DNA from: Finegoldia magna_J
GTDB lineage: Bacteria > Bacillota > Clostridia > Tissierellales > Peptoniphilaceae
Direction: 5' to 3'
DNA: 64,000 nucleotides
Assembly: GCF_002243175.1 (NCBI RefSeq)
Contig: NZ_NDYF01000013.1
Coordinates: 62,001 to 126,000, forward strand
Shown one piece after another: positions 8,119 to 18,269 of the stretch. Below the pieces are notes generated by a model. It was not told the origin of the DNA and ran no database searches. It saw only the letters and a program-made list of their open reading frames with translations. Positions within the stretch are counted from its first letter, which is position 1. The number at the start of each line of letters is the position of its first letter. A program made the position numbers and the translations under genes.

Positions 8119-9526
8119 AATGTACGATAAAAAAAGCGATAAAGCTGTCGAATTTATATCTAATGAAGAAATTTTGAGATGCTTGGATGAATCTAAGAAA
8201 CAAAAACCATTGGAATTTTACATGGATATTGTCGAAAAAGCAAAACAGGAAAAAGGATTAACTCACGAAGAAGTTGCTTACTTAATTAATTGCAATAATG
8301 ATGAAGTGTGGGACGAGATTTTCAAATTAGCAAACAAAATCAAAAACGATTATTACGGAAATAGAATTGTTCTGTTCGCGCCATTATACTTATCAAACTA
8401 CTGCATAAACGGCTGTACATATTGTCCTTATCACGCTAAGAACAAAACTATTCCAAGAAAAAAACTTACACAAGAAGAAATCAAAAAAGAAACTATCGCT
8501 CTTATGGATATGGGCCACAAAAGACTTGCTCTTGAAATGGGAGAAGACGACCGAATAAATACTATGGATTATTTATTGGAAAGTATCAATACAATTTATT
8601 CCATCAAACACGAAAACGGATCCATAAGACGTGTCAATGTAAATATCGCAGCTACAACTGTTGAAAACTACAGAAAATTAAAAGAAGCTGGAATTGGAAC
8701 TTACATTTTATTCCAAGAAACATACAACAAAGAAAACTACGAAATCTTGCACCCAACTGGACCAAAACACAACTACGATTATCACACTGAAGCGATGGAT
8801 CGTGCAATGGAAGGCGGAATTGACGATGTTGGTGTTGGTGTGTTGTTCGGTTTGGATACTTACGATTACGAGCTCGTTGGGCTTATGATGCACAAGGAAC
8901 ATTTGGAAGAAAAATTTGGCGTTGGTCCTCACACAATCAGCGTTCCAAGAATTTGCCCTGCTGATGATATCGACACGAACGATTTTGAAAACGCACTATC
9001 AGATGATATTTTCATTAAAATAGTTTCATTGTTGCGAATTGCAGTTCCATACACTGGAATCATCGTCTCCACAAGAGAATCACAAAAAAGCAGAGAAAAA
9101 GCATTAAAAGTCGGAGTCAGCCAAATTTCTGGTGGATCTCGTACATCTGTCGGTGGATATTGCGTCGAAGAAGACGAAACTTCACAATTTGACACATCAG
9201 ACAAGAGAAGCTTAGATGAAGTTGTTAATTGGCTGTTGGATATGGGACACATTCCAAGTTTCTGTACAGCTTGTTACAGAGAAGGAAGAACCGGAGATAG
9301 ATTCATGTCATTGTGCAAATCAAAACAAATCCTCAATGTCTGCGGTCCGAACGCACTACTAACGTTGAAGGAATACTTGATGGATTATGCAAGTGATGAC
9401 ACAAAGAAAAAAGGCGAAGAAATTATCCAAAAAGAATTGGCAAATATTCCAAAAGAAAAAGTTCGCGAAAAAACTAAAGAATATTTACAGGAAATAGAAA
9501 ATGGCAACAGAGATTTCAGATTCTAA
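8108..9526 (+). CDS. hydG: [FeFe] hydrogenase maturase HydG, tyrosine lyase
   Basis: This 472-residue radical SAM enzyme splits tyrosine to give the CO and CN ligands of the H-cluster. The N-terminal CX3CX2C is CINGCTYC near residue 100. The C-terminal auxiliary-cluster region is intact: CTACYREGRTGDRFMSL, then CGPNALLTLKEYL. ThiH-like blocks such as LEMGEDDRINTMDYLL and HTISVPRICPADD are readable. It starts inside the end of hydE and overlaps the start of hydF by 26 bases. Length matches the family. Confidence 0.95.
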   Translation: MVNKMYDKKSDKAVEFISNEEILRCLDESKKQKPLEFYMDIVEKAKQEKGLTHEEVAYLINCNNDEVWDEIFKLANKIKNDYYGNRIVLFAPLYLSNYCINGCTYCPYHAKNKTIPRKKLTQEEIKKETIALMDMGHKRLALEMGEDDRINTMDYLLESINTIYSIKHENGSIRRVNVNIAATTVENYRKLKEAGIGTYILFQETYNKENYEILHPTGPKHNYDYHTEAMDRAMEGGIDDVGVGVLFGLDTYDYELVGLMMHKEHLEEKFGVGPHTISVPRICPADDIDTNDFENALSDDIFIKIVSLLRIAVPYTGIIVSTRESQKSREKALKVGVSQISGGSRTSVGGYCVEEDETSQFDTSDKRSLDEVVNWLLDMGHIPSFCTACYREGRTGDRFMSLCKSKQILNVCGPNALLTLKEYLMDYASDDTKKKGEEIIQKELANIPKEKVREKTKEYLQEIENGNRDFRF

Positions 9527-10652
9527 CGCTCACAAATCTATGAAAAACAGAATCGTAATCGTCGGCGATACCAACGTTGGAAAGTCTACTTTAATCAACA
9601 AAATTTGCAACCAAAATGTTTCGATTACTTCCGACATCAAAGGAACTACCACAGATAACGTGAAGAAAACCATCGAAATCGACGGTATTGGCGCTTGCAC
9701 AATTGTAGATACCGCAGGACTTAACGACGATACTTTTCTTGGAGAAGATAGAAAATCCAAAACACTCAATGAAATCAAATCTGCTGATTTGATAATCTAC
9801 GTTACAGATGATGTAACCAAAACAGATATAAATGTAGAGATCAACGAAAATGTCAAAATAATAAAAGTATTCAACGACAAATCATCTGATATGAAAAACT
9901 CAGAAATTGCAGAAGTTTTATCAGTAAATGCACTAACTGGAGAAAATGTCGACCTACTATTAAAAAAGATTTCGGAAAATCTCATACCCAAATCGTCATC
10001 AATAACTGATGGTTTGGTTGATTACAACGATAAAGTTTTGTTAGTAATGCCACAAGACAAAAGCAGTCCAACAGGAAGATTAATCCTTCCCCAATCTCAA
10101 ATAATGAAAGAGCTTTCGGACAAGGAATGCTTGGTTTTAAGCACAGGACTAGAAACATTAGAACAATCACTACAAATGATATCAAGTCCAGACCTTGTAA
10201 TCACAGATTCAAAAGTTTTCAAAGAAGTCGACAATATTTTGGACAAAAAAATAAAACTAACATCATTTTCAATACTTTTCGCAAAAAACAAAGGCGACCT
10301 CAATTATTTTATACAATCATTATCAGTGCTTGATAATTTGACAGATGATGCGAAAATATTGATAACAGAAGCATGTACTCACTCACCAAAGGAAGAAGAC
10401 ATCGGAAGAGTAAAAATCCCATCTCTAATTCACAAAATCAATCCAAATGTTACAATTGATTTCGTGAGAGGAGAAGATTTCTTCAACGTAGCTGACAAAT
10501 ACGATTTGATAATTCATTGCGGTGGTTGTATGCAAAACAAAATGTATATGCAAAGCAAAACAAATTTCGCAAAATCACACCAAATACCAATGACAAATTA
10601 CGGAATAGTTCTAGCGAAAATGAATAAAATATTAGACAGAGTCACATATTAA
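9501..10652 (+). CDS. hydF: [FeFe] hydrogenase maturation GTPase HydF
   Basis: This 383-residue protein is the scaffold and GTPase that delivers the 2Fe subcluster to HydA. The G domain shows the P-loop GDTNVGKSTL near residue 22, the Thr of switch I (KGTTTDN) and DTAGL. The C-terminal cluster-binding cysteines have the HydF pattern: EACTHSP near residue 290, then IIHCGGCMQNK near residue 348. The ATG at 9501 has AGGAAATAG in front; the later ATG at 9541 has no ribosome site, so the longer form is preferred. Last gene of the maturase operon, followed by a bidirectional terminator. Confidence 0.93.
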   Translation: MATEISDSNAHKSMKNRIVIVGDTNVGKSTLINKICNQNVSITSDIKGTTTDNVKKTIEIDGIGACTIVDTAGLNDDTFLGEDRKSKTLNEIKSADLIIYVTDDVTKTDINVEINENVKIIKVFNDKSSDMKNSEIAEVLSVNALTGENVDLLLKKISENLIPKSSSITDGLVDYNDKVLLVMPQDKSSPTGRLILPQSQIMKELSDKECLVLSTGLETLEQSLQMISSPDLVITDSKVFKEVDNILDKKIKLTSFSILFAKNKGDLNYFIQSLSVLDNLTDDAKILITEACTHSPKEEDIGRVKIPSLIHKINPNVTIDFVRGEDFFNVADKYDLIIHCGGCMQNKMYMQSKTNFAKSHQIPMTNYGIVLAKMNKILDRVTY

Positions 10653-10679
10653 AACGAGCTGAATTAAATCAGCTCGTTT
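10652..10679. terminator. Bidirectional terminator between hydF and an ABC gene
   Basis: The perfect stem AAACGAGCTGA/TCAGCTCGTTT with a six-base loop lies between convergent genes, with A and T flanks that suit both directions. Confidence 0.85.
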
Positions 10680-10680
10680 C

Positions 10681-12255
10681 TTATTTTACTTGCATTGTCT
10701 TGTTGCAATATTTTTGAACTTTTTTATCGTGGCTAATTATGAACACGATTTTATTGTCGATATCTTTAATAAAATTGGAGAAGAAATCTTCTTGTGATTC
10801 TGAATCCAAGTTACTAGTTATTTCGTCAAAAATATAAACATCGGCATCTCTCATAAGACTTCTAACGATGGATACTCTTTGTTTTTCTCCTCCAGACAAG
10901 TTTTCTCCGTTTGCCAAAATTTCTGAATCCAAGTTTTTATTCTTCAACACAGGCTTCAAAACATCCATAGACAATATTTTTTCATCGATAGATTTGTCTT
11001 TGACTGTATCCACCAAAATATTTTCCCTCAAACTTGCTGGAATAATAAGTGGATTTTGTGGAACGTATGCGACCTTCTCTCTTAATTCATCCAAAGATAA
11101 TGAATTGACGTCCTTTTCGTTTATGAATATTCCATCAACATCTCTAATATTCAACAGCGAACGTAGAAGTGTACTTTTACCAGCGCCACTTTTTGCATCT
11201 ATGTATACAATATCTGAAGGATAAAATTCTTCATTAATTTCAAATTTGAACTCAGTATCCAAAATTTTTACAACTGGATTTTCAAATTTAACTTTGCTAA
11301 TTGTATTTTCAATTGCAACACCATTTTTGTTTTCCAAATTATCTAAAATATTTTCCTTATAAAATCCAGAATCCACTTTCAAATTAGTTAAATCGATGTT
11401 CACTCCATTTAATGAATACAACGAATCGAAAAACACATTAATAACCAAAGTAAACACAACGATTGAGTATAACTTAGCGTTTCCTATCGTAACATTGTAA
11501 CTTATCCAGATTAAAATAGCATTTTGGACAAGTTCATTGAACATTCTAATACTACTGCTTGCTGCACCAGCGAATTGGTTGACGCTTTTGTGTGCTTCAA
11601 AAATCTCAACGATTTTCTTATTCATAAGATTATCAAAGCCATCAAATTTGGAATATTGCTTCAAGAAATCTGGATTGCTGTAAATATTGTTAAAATCTTG
11701 GTAGTTTTTCGAAGTAATCGCTGATAATGAAACACATTTTTCGGATAATTTTTTATTGATTAATTTAAATCCAAAAAATGTAAATGGTATTATCGCCAGT
11801 AAAATCAAACCATAATAAATATTTTGAATTGAAACAAAAATCAAAGATCCAATGATTATCAAAATGGAACTAACCATTGTATTTACATCGTCAATTAAAA
11901 AACTGTAAATGGAATTGGTCAACTTCGAAATCTTCGTAATCAGTGAATTGTTTCCCAAATTTATCATAGTATCGTACTTCACGTGAAATAAATCCTGCAT
12001 AAAATTGCCCAAATTTTCTGAATTCACATTCACTGCTACTTTTTCTTTTAAAAGAATCAGCCCTATTTGAATAAAATAATTTAAAACCATTATTCCAAAC
12101 AATAAGTACAAATCACTTCTTTGAATGTTGGTAATATCTCTGAAAATTTTATTACTTAAAAATGGTACTGACAACGTCGCCACAACCATAATTAAACTCA
12201 TAATCAAAGATACTGCCATAAACTTGATGTTCTTTTTAAGAATTACTTTTATCAT
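10681..12255 (-). CDS. Small ABC exporter half-transporter
   Basis: This 524-residue fused membrane/ATPase protein has about six membrane segments in residues 10-290. Its C-terminal ATPase has Walker A AKSGAGKST near residue 358, Q-loop YVPQNPL, signature LSGGEKQR, Walker B VYIFDE and the switch His in ISHDKK. All catalytic motifs are intact, so it should be an active exporter, probably as a homodimer. It is shorter than the usual 570-600 residues. It is monocistronic, with about 220 bases of upstream space shared with the divergent threonine-synthase-like gene. The substrate is unknown; the class includes peptide and drug exporters. Confidence 0.85.
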   Translation of the reverse strand: MIKVILKKNIKFMAVSLIMSLIMVVATLSVPFLSNKIFRDITNIQRSDLYLLFGIMVLNYFIQIGLILLKEKVAVNVNSENLGNFMQDLFHVKYDTMINLGNNSLITKISKLTNSIYSFLIDDVNTMVSSILIIIGSLIFVSIQNIYYGLILLAIIPFTFFGFKLINKKLSEKCVSLSAITSKNYQDFNNIYSNPDFLKQYSKFDGFDNLMNKKIVEIFEAHKSVNQFAGAASSSIRMFNELVQNAILIWISYNVTIGNAKLYSIVVFTLVINVFFDSLYSLNGVNIDLTNLKVDSGFYKENILDNLENKNGVAIENTISKVKFENPVVKILDTEFKFEINEEFYPSDIVYIDAKSGAGKSTLLRSLLNIRDVDGIFINEKDVNSLSLDELREKVAYVPQNPLIIPASLRENILVDTVKDKSIDEKILSMDVLKPVLKNKNLDSEILANGENLSGGEKQRVSIVRSLMRDADVYIFDEITSNLDSESQEDFFSNFIKDIDNKIVFIISHDKKVQKYCNKTMQVK

Positions 12256-12426
12256 AATGTCCTCTCTCCTTCTCTTTATAATTCTTACCCAAAGCGATAA
12301 TCAATTCTAGTAATTAGAAAACGCTTTACTATTATTATACTCTTCAAAAAAAAATAAACAATAGTTATAAGCTTCTCGTTATATTTTTGGTATTTTTTAC
12401 TCAAATTTTGTCAAAATTTAAAAAGA

Positions 12427-12455
12427 TTAACTTAAATCTCATAAAATGATATAAT
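12427..12455 (+). promoter_or_regulatory. Candidate promoter of the threonine-synthase-like gene
   Basis: TTAACT (12427-12432) is 17 bases ahead of a perfect TATAAT (12450-12455). The ribosome site AGGAGG and the ATG follow within 25 bases. Confidence 0.55.
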
Positions 12456-12477
12456 TAGAATAATATTAGGAGGAAAT

Positions 12478-13920
12478 ATGAAATTTATTAGCACTAGGGA
12501 TAATTCAATAACTATCGATTCTCAAGAAGTAATCTTCAATTGTATAAATGATGATATTTACGTTCCTTTTAATTTAGATAATTTGTACGATATTGATGTG
12601 CTTAGAGATATGACATATAACGAACTTGCGATATATATTTTGAAGCATTTTTTGACTGATATTGACGAAGATTCGATAGTTAGCATTGTGAATAACGCTT
12701 ACGACGGAGATGAACCTAATGTTTTCTTGAGAAAAACAAATGATAGATGCTACGTCGAACTTTTCAACAACAAAAGTCTGTCTTATAGGGATTTGTCATT
12801 GAGTATTATCTCTAAATTTATAGATATTAATTTAAATAATAATGAAGATGTGAAAAACCTATACTTGTTCACTGCTTCTACTGATATTTCTGTATCTACG
12901 ATTGAGAATTTCAAAAAGATGAACACAAAAGTTTTCGTGTTTTATCCAAATAATATTTCGGATATCGAAAAATCAAAATTATTATCCACGCTATCCGACA
13001 ATGTTTGCGCAATTGGCGTGAATGGTGATTTTTATGAATGCAAAAAATTAGTGGACAGTTTGATAAATGATTCTGATATCAAAGACTTGATTGCACAAAA
13101 AGAATCCGTGATTTCTACGTGCAATTCTCTGAATATAATCAGAGTTCTCACTCAAGTTATTTATTATTTTTACAGTTATGTGACTATGGTAAAATACGGA
13201 GAGATAGAAGCTGGAAAAAGAATCAACGTTAGTATTCCTACGGAAAATTTTGGCAACATAATGGCTTGTTTCTACGCAAAAAGAATGGGACTTCCTATTA
13301 ATAAAATAATTTGCGCGACAAAAAGTCCACTATCTTTCAAAAAATTCTTGGATACGGGAGAATTTGTCTACGACGAAGTTTTTGGCGAAGAGTCCACATC
13401 ATTTGAGAGATTGGTCTTGGCAAATATCGAAAGATTACTGCATCATTTGATCAATAATCAAGATAGAATAAGAGAGATTTACACTGATTTTAGAGAAAAC
13501 AATAAGTTTACTTTGTATCCAGAAGAACTTGAAAAACTAAGTTGTATTGAAACGTACAGCATGACAAGTGATGAAGCCAGTCAGAAAATTTTGAGATTAT
13601 TTTTGGAATGTCAGTATCCATTATCCCCTCAAACTGCAATGGCTTCTCTTGCCTACGACAAATACGTCATCGATTCTTATGATTACACGCCTTCGATAAT
13701 TATGGCTACAACTTCTCCATATTCATCGACAGATAAGCTTTTGAAATCATTCGGATACAATGAAGATTTGGATATAAATATGGCTTTGGAAAAGTTAAAC
13801 TCTTTTATCAAATCGCCTATTCCCGATAATTTGCAAAACATCAAAAAAATTGACACTACGATTTTCGATTCAACAGAAATCAAAGATATAGTTTACAAGA
13901 TAATACAAGAAATGAATTAA
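12478..13920 (+). CDS. Threonine-synthase-like protein lacking the PLP lysine
   Basis: The 480-residue chain follows threonine synthase end to end: an N-terminal domain (DMTYNELAIYILKHFL), a central block corresponding to ELFHGPTLAFKD, the IIRVLTQVIYYFYSY helix, NVSIPTENFGNIMACFYAKRMGLPI written here in pieces, and the C-terminal SPQTAMASLAYDKY. The catalytic residues are altered. The Schiff-base lysine position (FKD in the family) is YRD, with Arg at residue 104. The SGDTG loop reads STDIS (134-138), PTGNFG reads PTENFG (254-259), and DPHTA reads SPQTA. It cannot be an ordinary PLP enzyme. It stands alone between an ABC exporter and an alcohol dehydrogenase, with its own promoter and terminator. 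Family membership is firm; function is unknown. Confidence 0.8.
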   Translation: MKFISTRDNSITIDSQEVIFNCINDDIYVPFNLDNLYDIDVLRDMTYNELAIYILKHFLTDIDEDSIVSIVNNAYDGDEPNVFLRKTNDRCYVELFNNKSLSYRDLSLSIISKFIDINLNNNEDVKNLYLFTASTDISVSTIENFKKMNTKVFVFYPNNISDIEKSKLLSTLSDNVCAIGVNGDFYECKKLVDSLINDSDIKDLIAQKESVISTCNSLNIIRVLTQVIYYFYSYVTMVKYGEIEAGKRINVSIPTENFGNIMACFYAKRMGLPINKIICATKSPLSFKKFLDTGEFVYDEVFGEESTSFERLVLANIERLLHHLINNQDRIREIYTDFRENNKFTLYPEELEKLSCIETYSMTSDEASQKILRLFLECQYPLSPQTAMASLAYDKYVIDSYDYTPSIIMATTSPYSSTDKLLKSFGYNEDLDINMALEKLNSFIKSPIPDNLQNIKKIDTTIFDSTEIKDIVYKIIQEMN

Positions 13921-13946
13921 GCGGCGTAATTTTACGCTGCTTTTTT
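13921..13946 (+). terminator. Terminator after the threonine-synthase-like gene
   Basis: The stem GCGGCGTA/TACGCTGC starts right after the stop codon and is followed by TTTTTT. Confidence 0.8.
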
Positions 13947-14015
13947 GTTTTAAATAATCAAATATCGGATATATATTAAATTAAGAGAAATTTTGAGATA
14001 AAACAAGGGGGCACT

Positions 14016-15167
14016 ATGAACAATTTTACATTTTACAATCCAGTAAGAGTACATTTCGGTGAAAATCAAGTTACAAATCTAGCCGAAGAATTAAAAGATT
14101 ACAATAAAATCTTGGTAACTTATGGTGGAGGAAGCATCAAGAAAAACGGAGTTTACGATGATGCTATGGAAAATTTGAAAGGCAAAGAAGTTTTCGAACT
14201 TTCTGGAATTACTCCAAATCCAAGAACTGACAAAGTATATGAAGGAATCAAAATCTGTAAGGAAAATGACATTGATTTTATATTAGCTGTAGGCGGCGGA
14301 TCTACATTGGACTGCTCAAAAGCAATCGCAATGGGCGCAAAAACAGATGAAGATTTCTGGGATTATTTCTTCGAAGAAAAAAACAAACCAACAGACGCTA
14401 TCAAACTGGGAACAGTAATTACAATGGCTGGAACTGGTAGTGAAATGGACGGTAGCTGTGTAATTTCAAATATCGAAAGAAAGAAAAAATACGGCTACGG
14501 ACACAGATTATTGTATCCAGTATTTTCAATAATCGACCCAACATACACATATTCACTTCCAAAATATCAATTAATCAGTGGAACTTGCGATATGTTCAGC
14601 CACATAATGGAAGAATATTTTTCAGAACCAGATTACGAAAACACAACAGATAATATATCAGAAAGCTTGATGAAAACTGTAATCGACAGTATCAGAGTAG
14701 CTCTCAAAAATCCTGAAGATTACCAAGCCAGAAGTAACTTAATGTGGGCAAGTACACTTGCAATCAACGGACTTACTGCCACTGGCAAAAGCTCAGATTG
14801 GTTAAGCCACAAATTAGAACACACATTATCTGCATATTTTGATGTAACGCACGGAATGGGTCTTGCAGTAGTTCATCCAAATTATTTGAAATTTGTCTAC
14901 AAAAATCATTTGGAAAAATTCAGAAGCTTTGCAATCAACGTGTGGAATATAGATCCAGAAGGAAAAACAGATGAAGAATTAGCACTAGAATCAATCGAAG
15001 CACTACAAAACTTCTTCAAAGAAATCGGAGCTCCAACTACACTTCGTGAACTCGACATTCCAAAAGATAAAATCAAAGAAATGGCTGAAAACACAGCTGC
15101 ATATAAAACAAGCTACTCAGATTTGTCAACATCAGACATCGAAACAATTTACAATAACGCATATTAA
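14016..15167 (+). CDS. Iron-dependent alcohol dehydrogenase (butanol dehydrogenase type)
   Basis: This 383-residue group III alcohol dehydrogenase has the NAD(P) motif VGGGSTLDCSKAIAMGA near residue 95, the AGTGSEMDGSCVISN block, and metal ligands Asp and His in GTCDMFSHIMEEYF plus the two His of KLEHTLSAYFDVTHGMGLA. It resembles the YqhD/BdhA branch that reduces aldehydes with NADPH. All ligands are present and the length is normal. It starts at an ATG behind AAGGGGGCACT. It is monocistronic with its own terminator, so its link to fermentation here is inferred from family only. Confidence 0.9.
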   Translation: MNNFTFYNPVRVHFGENQVTNLAEELKDYNKILVTYGGGSIKKNGVYDDAMENLKGKEVFELSGITPNPRTDKVYEGIKICKENDIDFILAVGGGSTLDCSKAIAMGAKTDEDFWDYFFEEKNKPTDAIKLGTVITMAGTGSEMDGSCVISNIERKKKYGYGHRLLYPVFSIIDPTYTYSLPKYQLISGTCDMFSHIMEEYFSEPDYENTTDNISESLMKTVIDSIRVALKNPEDYQARSNLMWASTLAINGLTATGKSSDWLSHKLEHTLSAYFDVTHGMGLAVVHPNYLKFVYKNHLEKFRSFAINVWNIDPEGKTDEELALESIEALQNFFKEIGAPTTLRELDIPKDKIKEMAENTAAYKTSYSDLSTSDIETIYNNAY

Positions 15168-15171
15168 AACT

Positions 15172-15199
15172 AAAATCTGCCTTGCAACAGGCAGATTTT
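15172..15199. terminator. Bidirectional terminator
   Basis: The stem AAAATCTGCCT/AGGCAGATTTT with a six-base loop separates the convergent alcohol dehydrogenase and ABC genes. Confidence 0.85.
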
Positions 15200-16729
15200 T
15201 TAGTGAGATAATATTATTTCTTTATTGTAGTTTTTAATGATATTTTTATGGTCGACAAAAATTACTATTCCTTCAATTTCATCAAAAACTTTCAGAAATT
15301 TTTCTGTCGATTCACTATCCAAGTGATTGAGTGGTTCGTCAAATATAAATATTCTTGAGTTTCCAATTAGCGCCCTATCCAAAGTTATTTTGTGTTTTTC
15401 CCCACCAGATAGACCATTCACATTTGTTTTCATTAGTAACTTATTATCTGTGAATACAGTATCTGTTTTTTTCTTACAAAGGAAAATATTCTCTTTCACA
15501 GTAGTTGGAAAAACATAGGAGTTTTGGCAAAAATAATTTATGTTGATATTCTTAGCGTTATTTAACTCTGTGTTGTTAATACTAATATTTCCATTATAAT
15601 CGGTATAAATGTTACTTAAAATTTTAATTAAAGTTGTTTTTCCAGTTCCATTTTCCCCAGATATTTTTACCCTATCTCCATTTTCTATGGAAAAATTTAC
15701 AGGTTTTAAAATGTTTTTGTCATTTACACTATAAGCTAGATTTTCTGCAATAATTTCAATATGATTCGTTTTATTATCGAAATTCTTTTTTTGAGAAATA
15801 TCTGAATAAAATTTTCCAACATTAACTTTTAAACTTTTTAATTGAATAAATGAGTCCACAGACTTTTTGACACAATCGAAAAATTTATTGATAACAACAG
15901 ACATAGCTAAAACTTTTATTATTGAATTTATTCCTATAATTTGCTTGGAACATAGAATAATTCCAAATCCCACTACTAATATTAGAAACAATCCATCTGC
16001 TAAATTTCTTACTGCGTATTGAGTTTTAGTATACATTTCCCCTCTTACTACTTTATCTTTCATAAATTCATCAAATAATTCTCTGTATATCTGTATGAAT
16101 TTTGTGTACAAATTATTAAATTTCAACCAATCTTTTTCAAAAGAGCAAGAAAATAATATTTTTCTTTCGTTTTCCTTAAATGTATATTTGTCTCTTGTAT
16201 ATTCAGAAACTTCCTTCTTAAAAGTAGTAAATGATGCGAATCTTAAAAATCCCATAGCAACTATGAACATGAAATAATAAATTGGTAATTCACTCAAACT
16301 TATTATAGAAATTAACACGATTATTAAAGCCTCTGAAATATTTTGAAATGCCCATATAAAATTCAATCTAAGCATGGTAGCTTCTTTTTCTATAATATTG
16401 TCAAATTTATAAGATTTTATATCCCTTAAAATACTTTCATCAAATTTTAAGTATTTGTCTATTAGCAAATTTTCGTGAGTAAAACTATTTTTCAGGATAA
16501 TTTTATTTGATAAAATCTGAAATAAAGGTATCAAAACTACCGTAATCAAAATAGCAATGAGCAACTTATATATTGAAGATTTCATCATTTTTATATCTGA
16601 ATTCAATACCGCAGATGTAAAAGTTCCCAAAACTGTCGCTATGAAAACTGCTGACACATCTTGAATTATATTGCTAATCAGCCCTAATATTCCGCCAAGT
16701 CTCATAGACTTGAATAAATCCTTATACAT
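15200..16729 (-). CDS. ABC exporter half-transporter, second of a pair
   Basis: This protein of about 509 residues has six predicted membrane segments and a compact ATPase: Walker A GENGTGKTT, signature GLSGGEKHK, Walker B IFIFDEPLNHLD, and switch His in VDHKN. The ATG at 16729 is preferred over the GTG at 16738 because GGTGAT sits at proper distance. It overlaps the preceding ABC gene by eight bases, so the two are co-translated and probably form a heterodimer. The ATPase is unusually short, with a small helical subdomain. The substrate is unknown. Loss of Gln at the usual signature end (HKI rather than QRV) is a mild deviation. Confidence 0.8.
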   Translation of the reverse strand: MYKDLFKSMRLGGILGLISNIIQDVSAVFIATVLGTFTSAVLNSDIKMMKSSIYKLLIAILITVVLIPLFQILSNKIILKNSFTHENLLIDKYLKFDESILRDIKSYKFDNIIEKEATMLRLNFIWAFQNISEALIIVLISIISLSELPIYYFMFIVAMGFLRFASFTTFKKEVSEYTRDKYTFKENERKILFSCSFEKDWLKFNNLYTKFIQIYRELFDEFMKDKVVRGEMYTKTQYAVRNLADGLFLILVVGFGIILCSKQIIGINSIIKVLAMSVVINKFFDCVKKSVDSFIQLKSLKVNVGKFYSDISQKKNFDNKTNHIEIIAENLAYSVNDKNILKPVNFSIENGDRVKISGENGTGKTTLIKILSNIYTDYNGNISINNTELNNAKNININYFCQNSYVFPTTVKENIFLCKKKTDTVFTDNKLLMKTNVNGLSGGEKHKITLDRALIGNSRIFIFDEPLNHLDSESTEKFLKVFDEIEGIVIFVDHKNIIKNYNKEIILSH

Positions 16730-18269
16730 AATTATCACCGCTATCTAAATCTAAAGTTTTATTGCATATTTTATTTAATCTTTTATCATGACTAATTACA
16801 ATCATTTCTCGTGAATCAGATCTTAAAACACCGATTAGTTTTTCCACTGATTTATCATCTAAATGATTTGTCGGTTCATCTAACAAAAGTATATTCTTAT
16901 CAGATGCCATACACACTGCTAATGCGAATTTTTTTCTTTCTCCACCTGATAATTCATCTAAGTATTTATCCCAATCAAGCTCCTTAATCCCAAAATAATT
17001 GCAGAGTTCTTTGACTTTTTTAACGTATTCTTTTCCTTCAAGCATACCCATAATCTCTCTCATTGTAAAAGAAATACATAAATCATTTTGATTTAAATAA
17101 CTTATAAGTCTTTCTGGAATATCTCTAATAACCAATTTGCTATTTGAGTGTAAAAGTCCTAAAATCAAATTGAAAATTGTTGTTTTTCCTTTGCCATTAC
17201 TCCCAGAAATTAGAATTTTATCTCCTTTTTCTAATTTAAGATTCGTTCCATTTAAATTTTGACAAAAATCTAAATCCTTAATTTTTAAATCAATTAGAGA
17301 ATCAGTATCTGAAACTGTTACATCGTTACTATTAATATCTTTATTTAAAATATTATTTATTCTAGTTTTTGATACATTGAATTCTTGAACCTTCGAAATA
17401 TATTTTGTTATATTCTCAAAATTGGAATAAAACGTACTCAGTAACATAATCATAAACACCGAATCAGCAATGGTAATTTCCTGATTATAGATTGCTATAC
17501 CAATAATTGCATAACTAACTATTTTTAAAATCAAATCTAACAGAGAATACATCGCATTTTCAAGAGCAAATGCAATTTCAGCCTTAGTACCAGCATTTAC
17601 ATTCAGTTCATCTAAATTCCTTTTATTTTTAAAATACCAATCAGTCGCATTAAAAGTTTTCAAAACATCTCTTCCTTCTGATGCTGAAATAATCCAGTTA
17701 GTAGTATCTTGTTCTATTTTTCTAGTATCCATGTAAATCTTATATAAGCTATTTTTAGTAATTATTGGCGGTATTACTTGCAAAATAGCTAATAAAACAA
17801 AAATAAAAGTCACCTTATAACTTAAAACCAAAAATGAAACAAGTACCATCGCAAAAATAAATAATGAAGAAAAGAATTCTACCAAATATTCATACCTAAA
17901 ACTTGCTACGATTTCGCTATCCTTATCTACAATTTGCAAAACTTGCTCTCCTGACAATTCGAATAACAATTCTTTTCGTAAATTGTAAATATCTTTTAGT
18001 ATATTGTTTTTAAACTGAAATTTTAATTGATGTTTTATTAATTCTAATTTATAAGGTATCAGTTTTTCTAATAAAAATTTCACACCAAATACTAATATTA
18101 TAATTAACATAGTTTTTATTGTATTTTGAAATTCTACTGTATTTAGTTTTACAAATTCGTCTGCAAAATTTGATGTAATTACAGACACTAAAAAATCAAG
18201 CACAAAAATAAATACATAAAACAAACTTGAATAAATAAAATATTTTTTCTCTTTAGTTTTCATAATCAC
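16722..18269 (-). CDS. ABC exporter half-transporter, first of a pair
   Basis: This 515-residue protein has membrane segments in residues about 12-300 and an ATPase with Walker A GSNGKGKTT, signature ELSGGERKK, Walker B NILLLDEPTNHLDD and switch His in ISHDKR. It precedes and overlaps the gene at 15200-16729 and is its likely heterodimer partner. The GTG at 18269 lies five bases after AGAGG; an ATG two codons later is the alternative. The region of contact between membrane and ATPase domains differs strongly from that of the other ABC genes in the window, so this pair is not a recent duplicate of them. Confidence 0.82.
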   Translation of the reverse strand: MIMKTKEKKYFIYSSLFYVFIFVLDFLVSVITSNFADEFVKLNTVEFQNTIKTMLIIILVFGVKFLLEKLIPYKLELIKHQLKFQFKNNILKDIYNLRKELLFELSGEQVLQIVDKDSEIVASFRYEYLVEFFSSLFIFAMVLVSFLVLSYKVTFIFVLLAILQVIPPIITKNSLYKIYMDTRKIEQDTTNWIISASEGRDVLKTFNATDWYFKNKRNLDELNVNAGTKAEIAFALENAMYSLLDLILKIVSYAIIGIAIYNQEITIADSVFMIMLLSTFYSNFENITKYISKVQEFNVSKTRINNILNKDINSNDVTVSDTDSLIDLKIKDLDFCQNLNGTNLKLEKGDKILISGSNGKGKTTIFNLILGLLHSNSKLVIRDIPERLISYLNQNDLCISFTMREIMGMLEGKEYVKKVKELCNYFGIKELDWDKYLDELSGGERKKFALAVCMASDKNILLLDEPTNHLDDKSVEKLIGVLRSDSREMIVISHDKRLNKICNKTLDLDSGDNYV

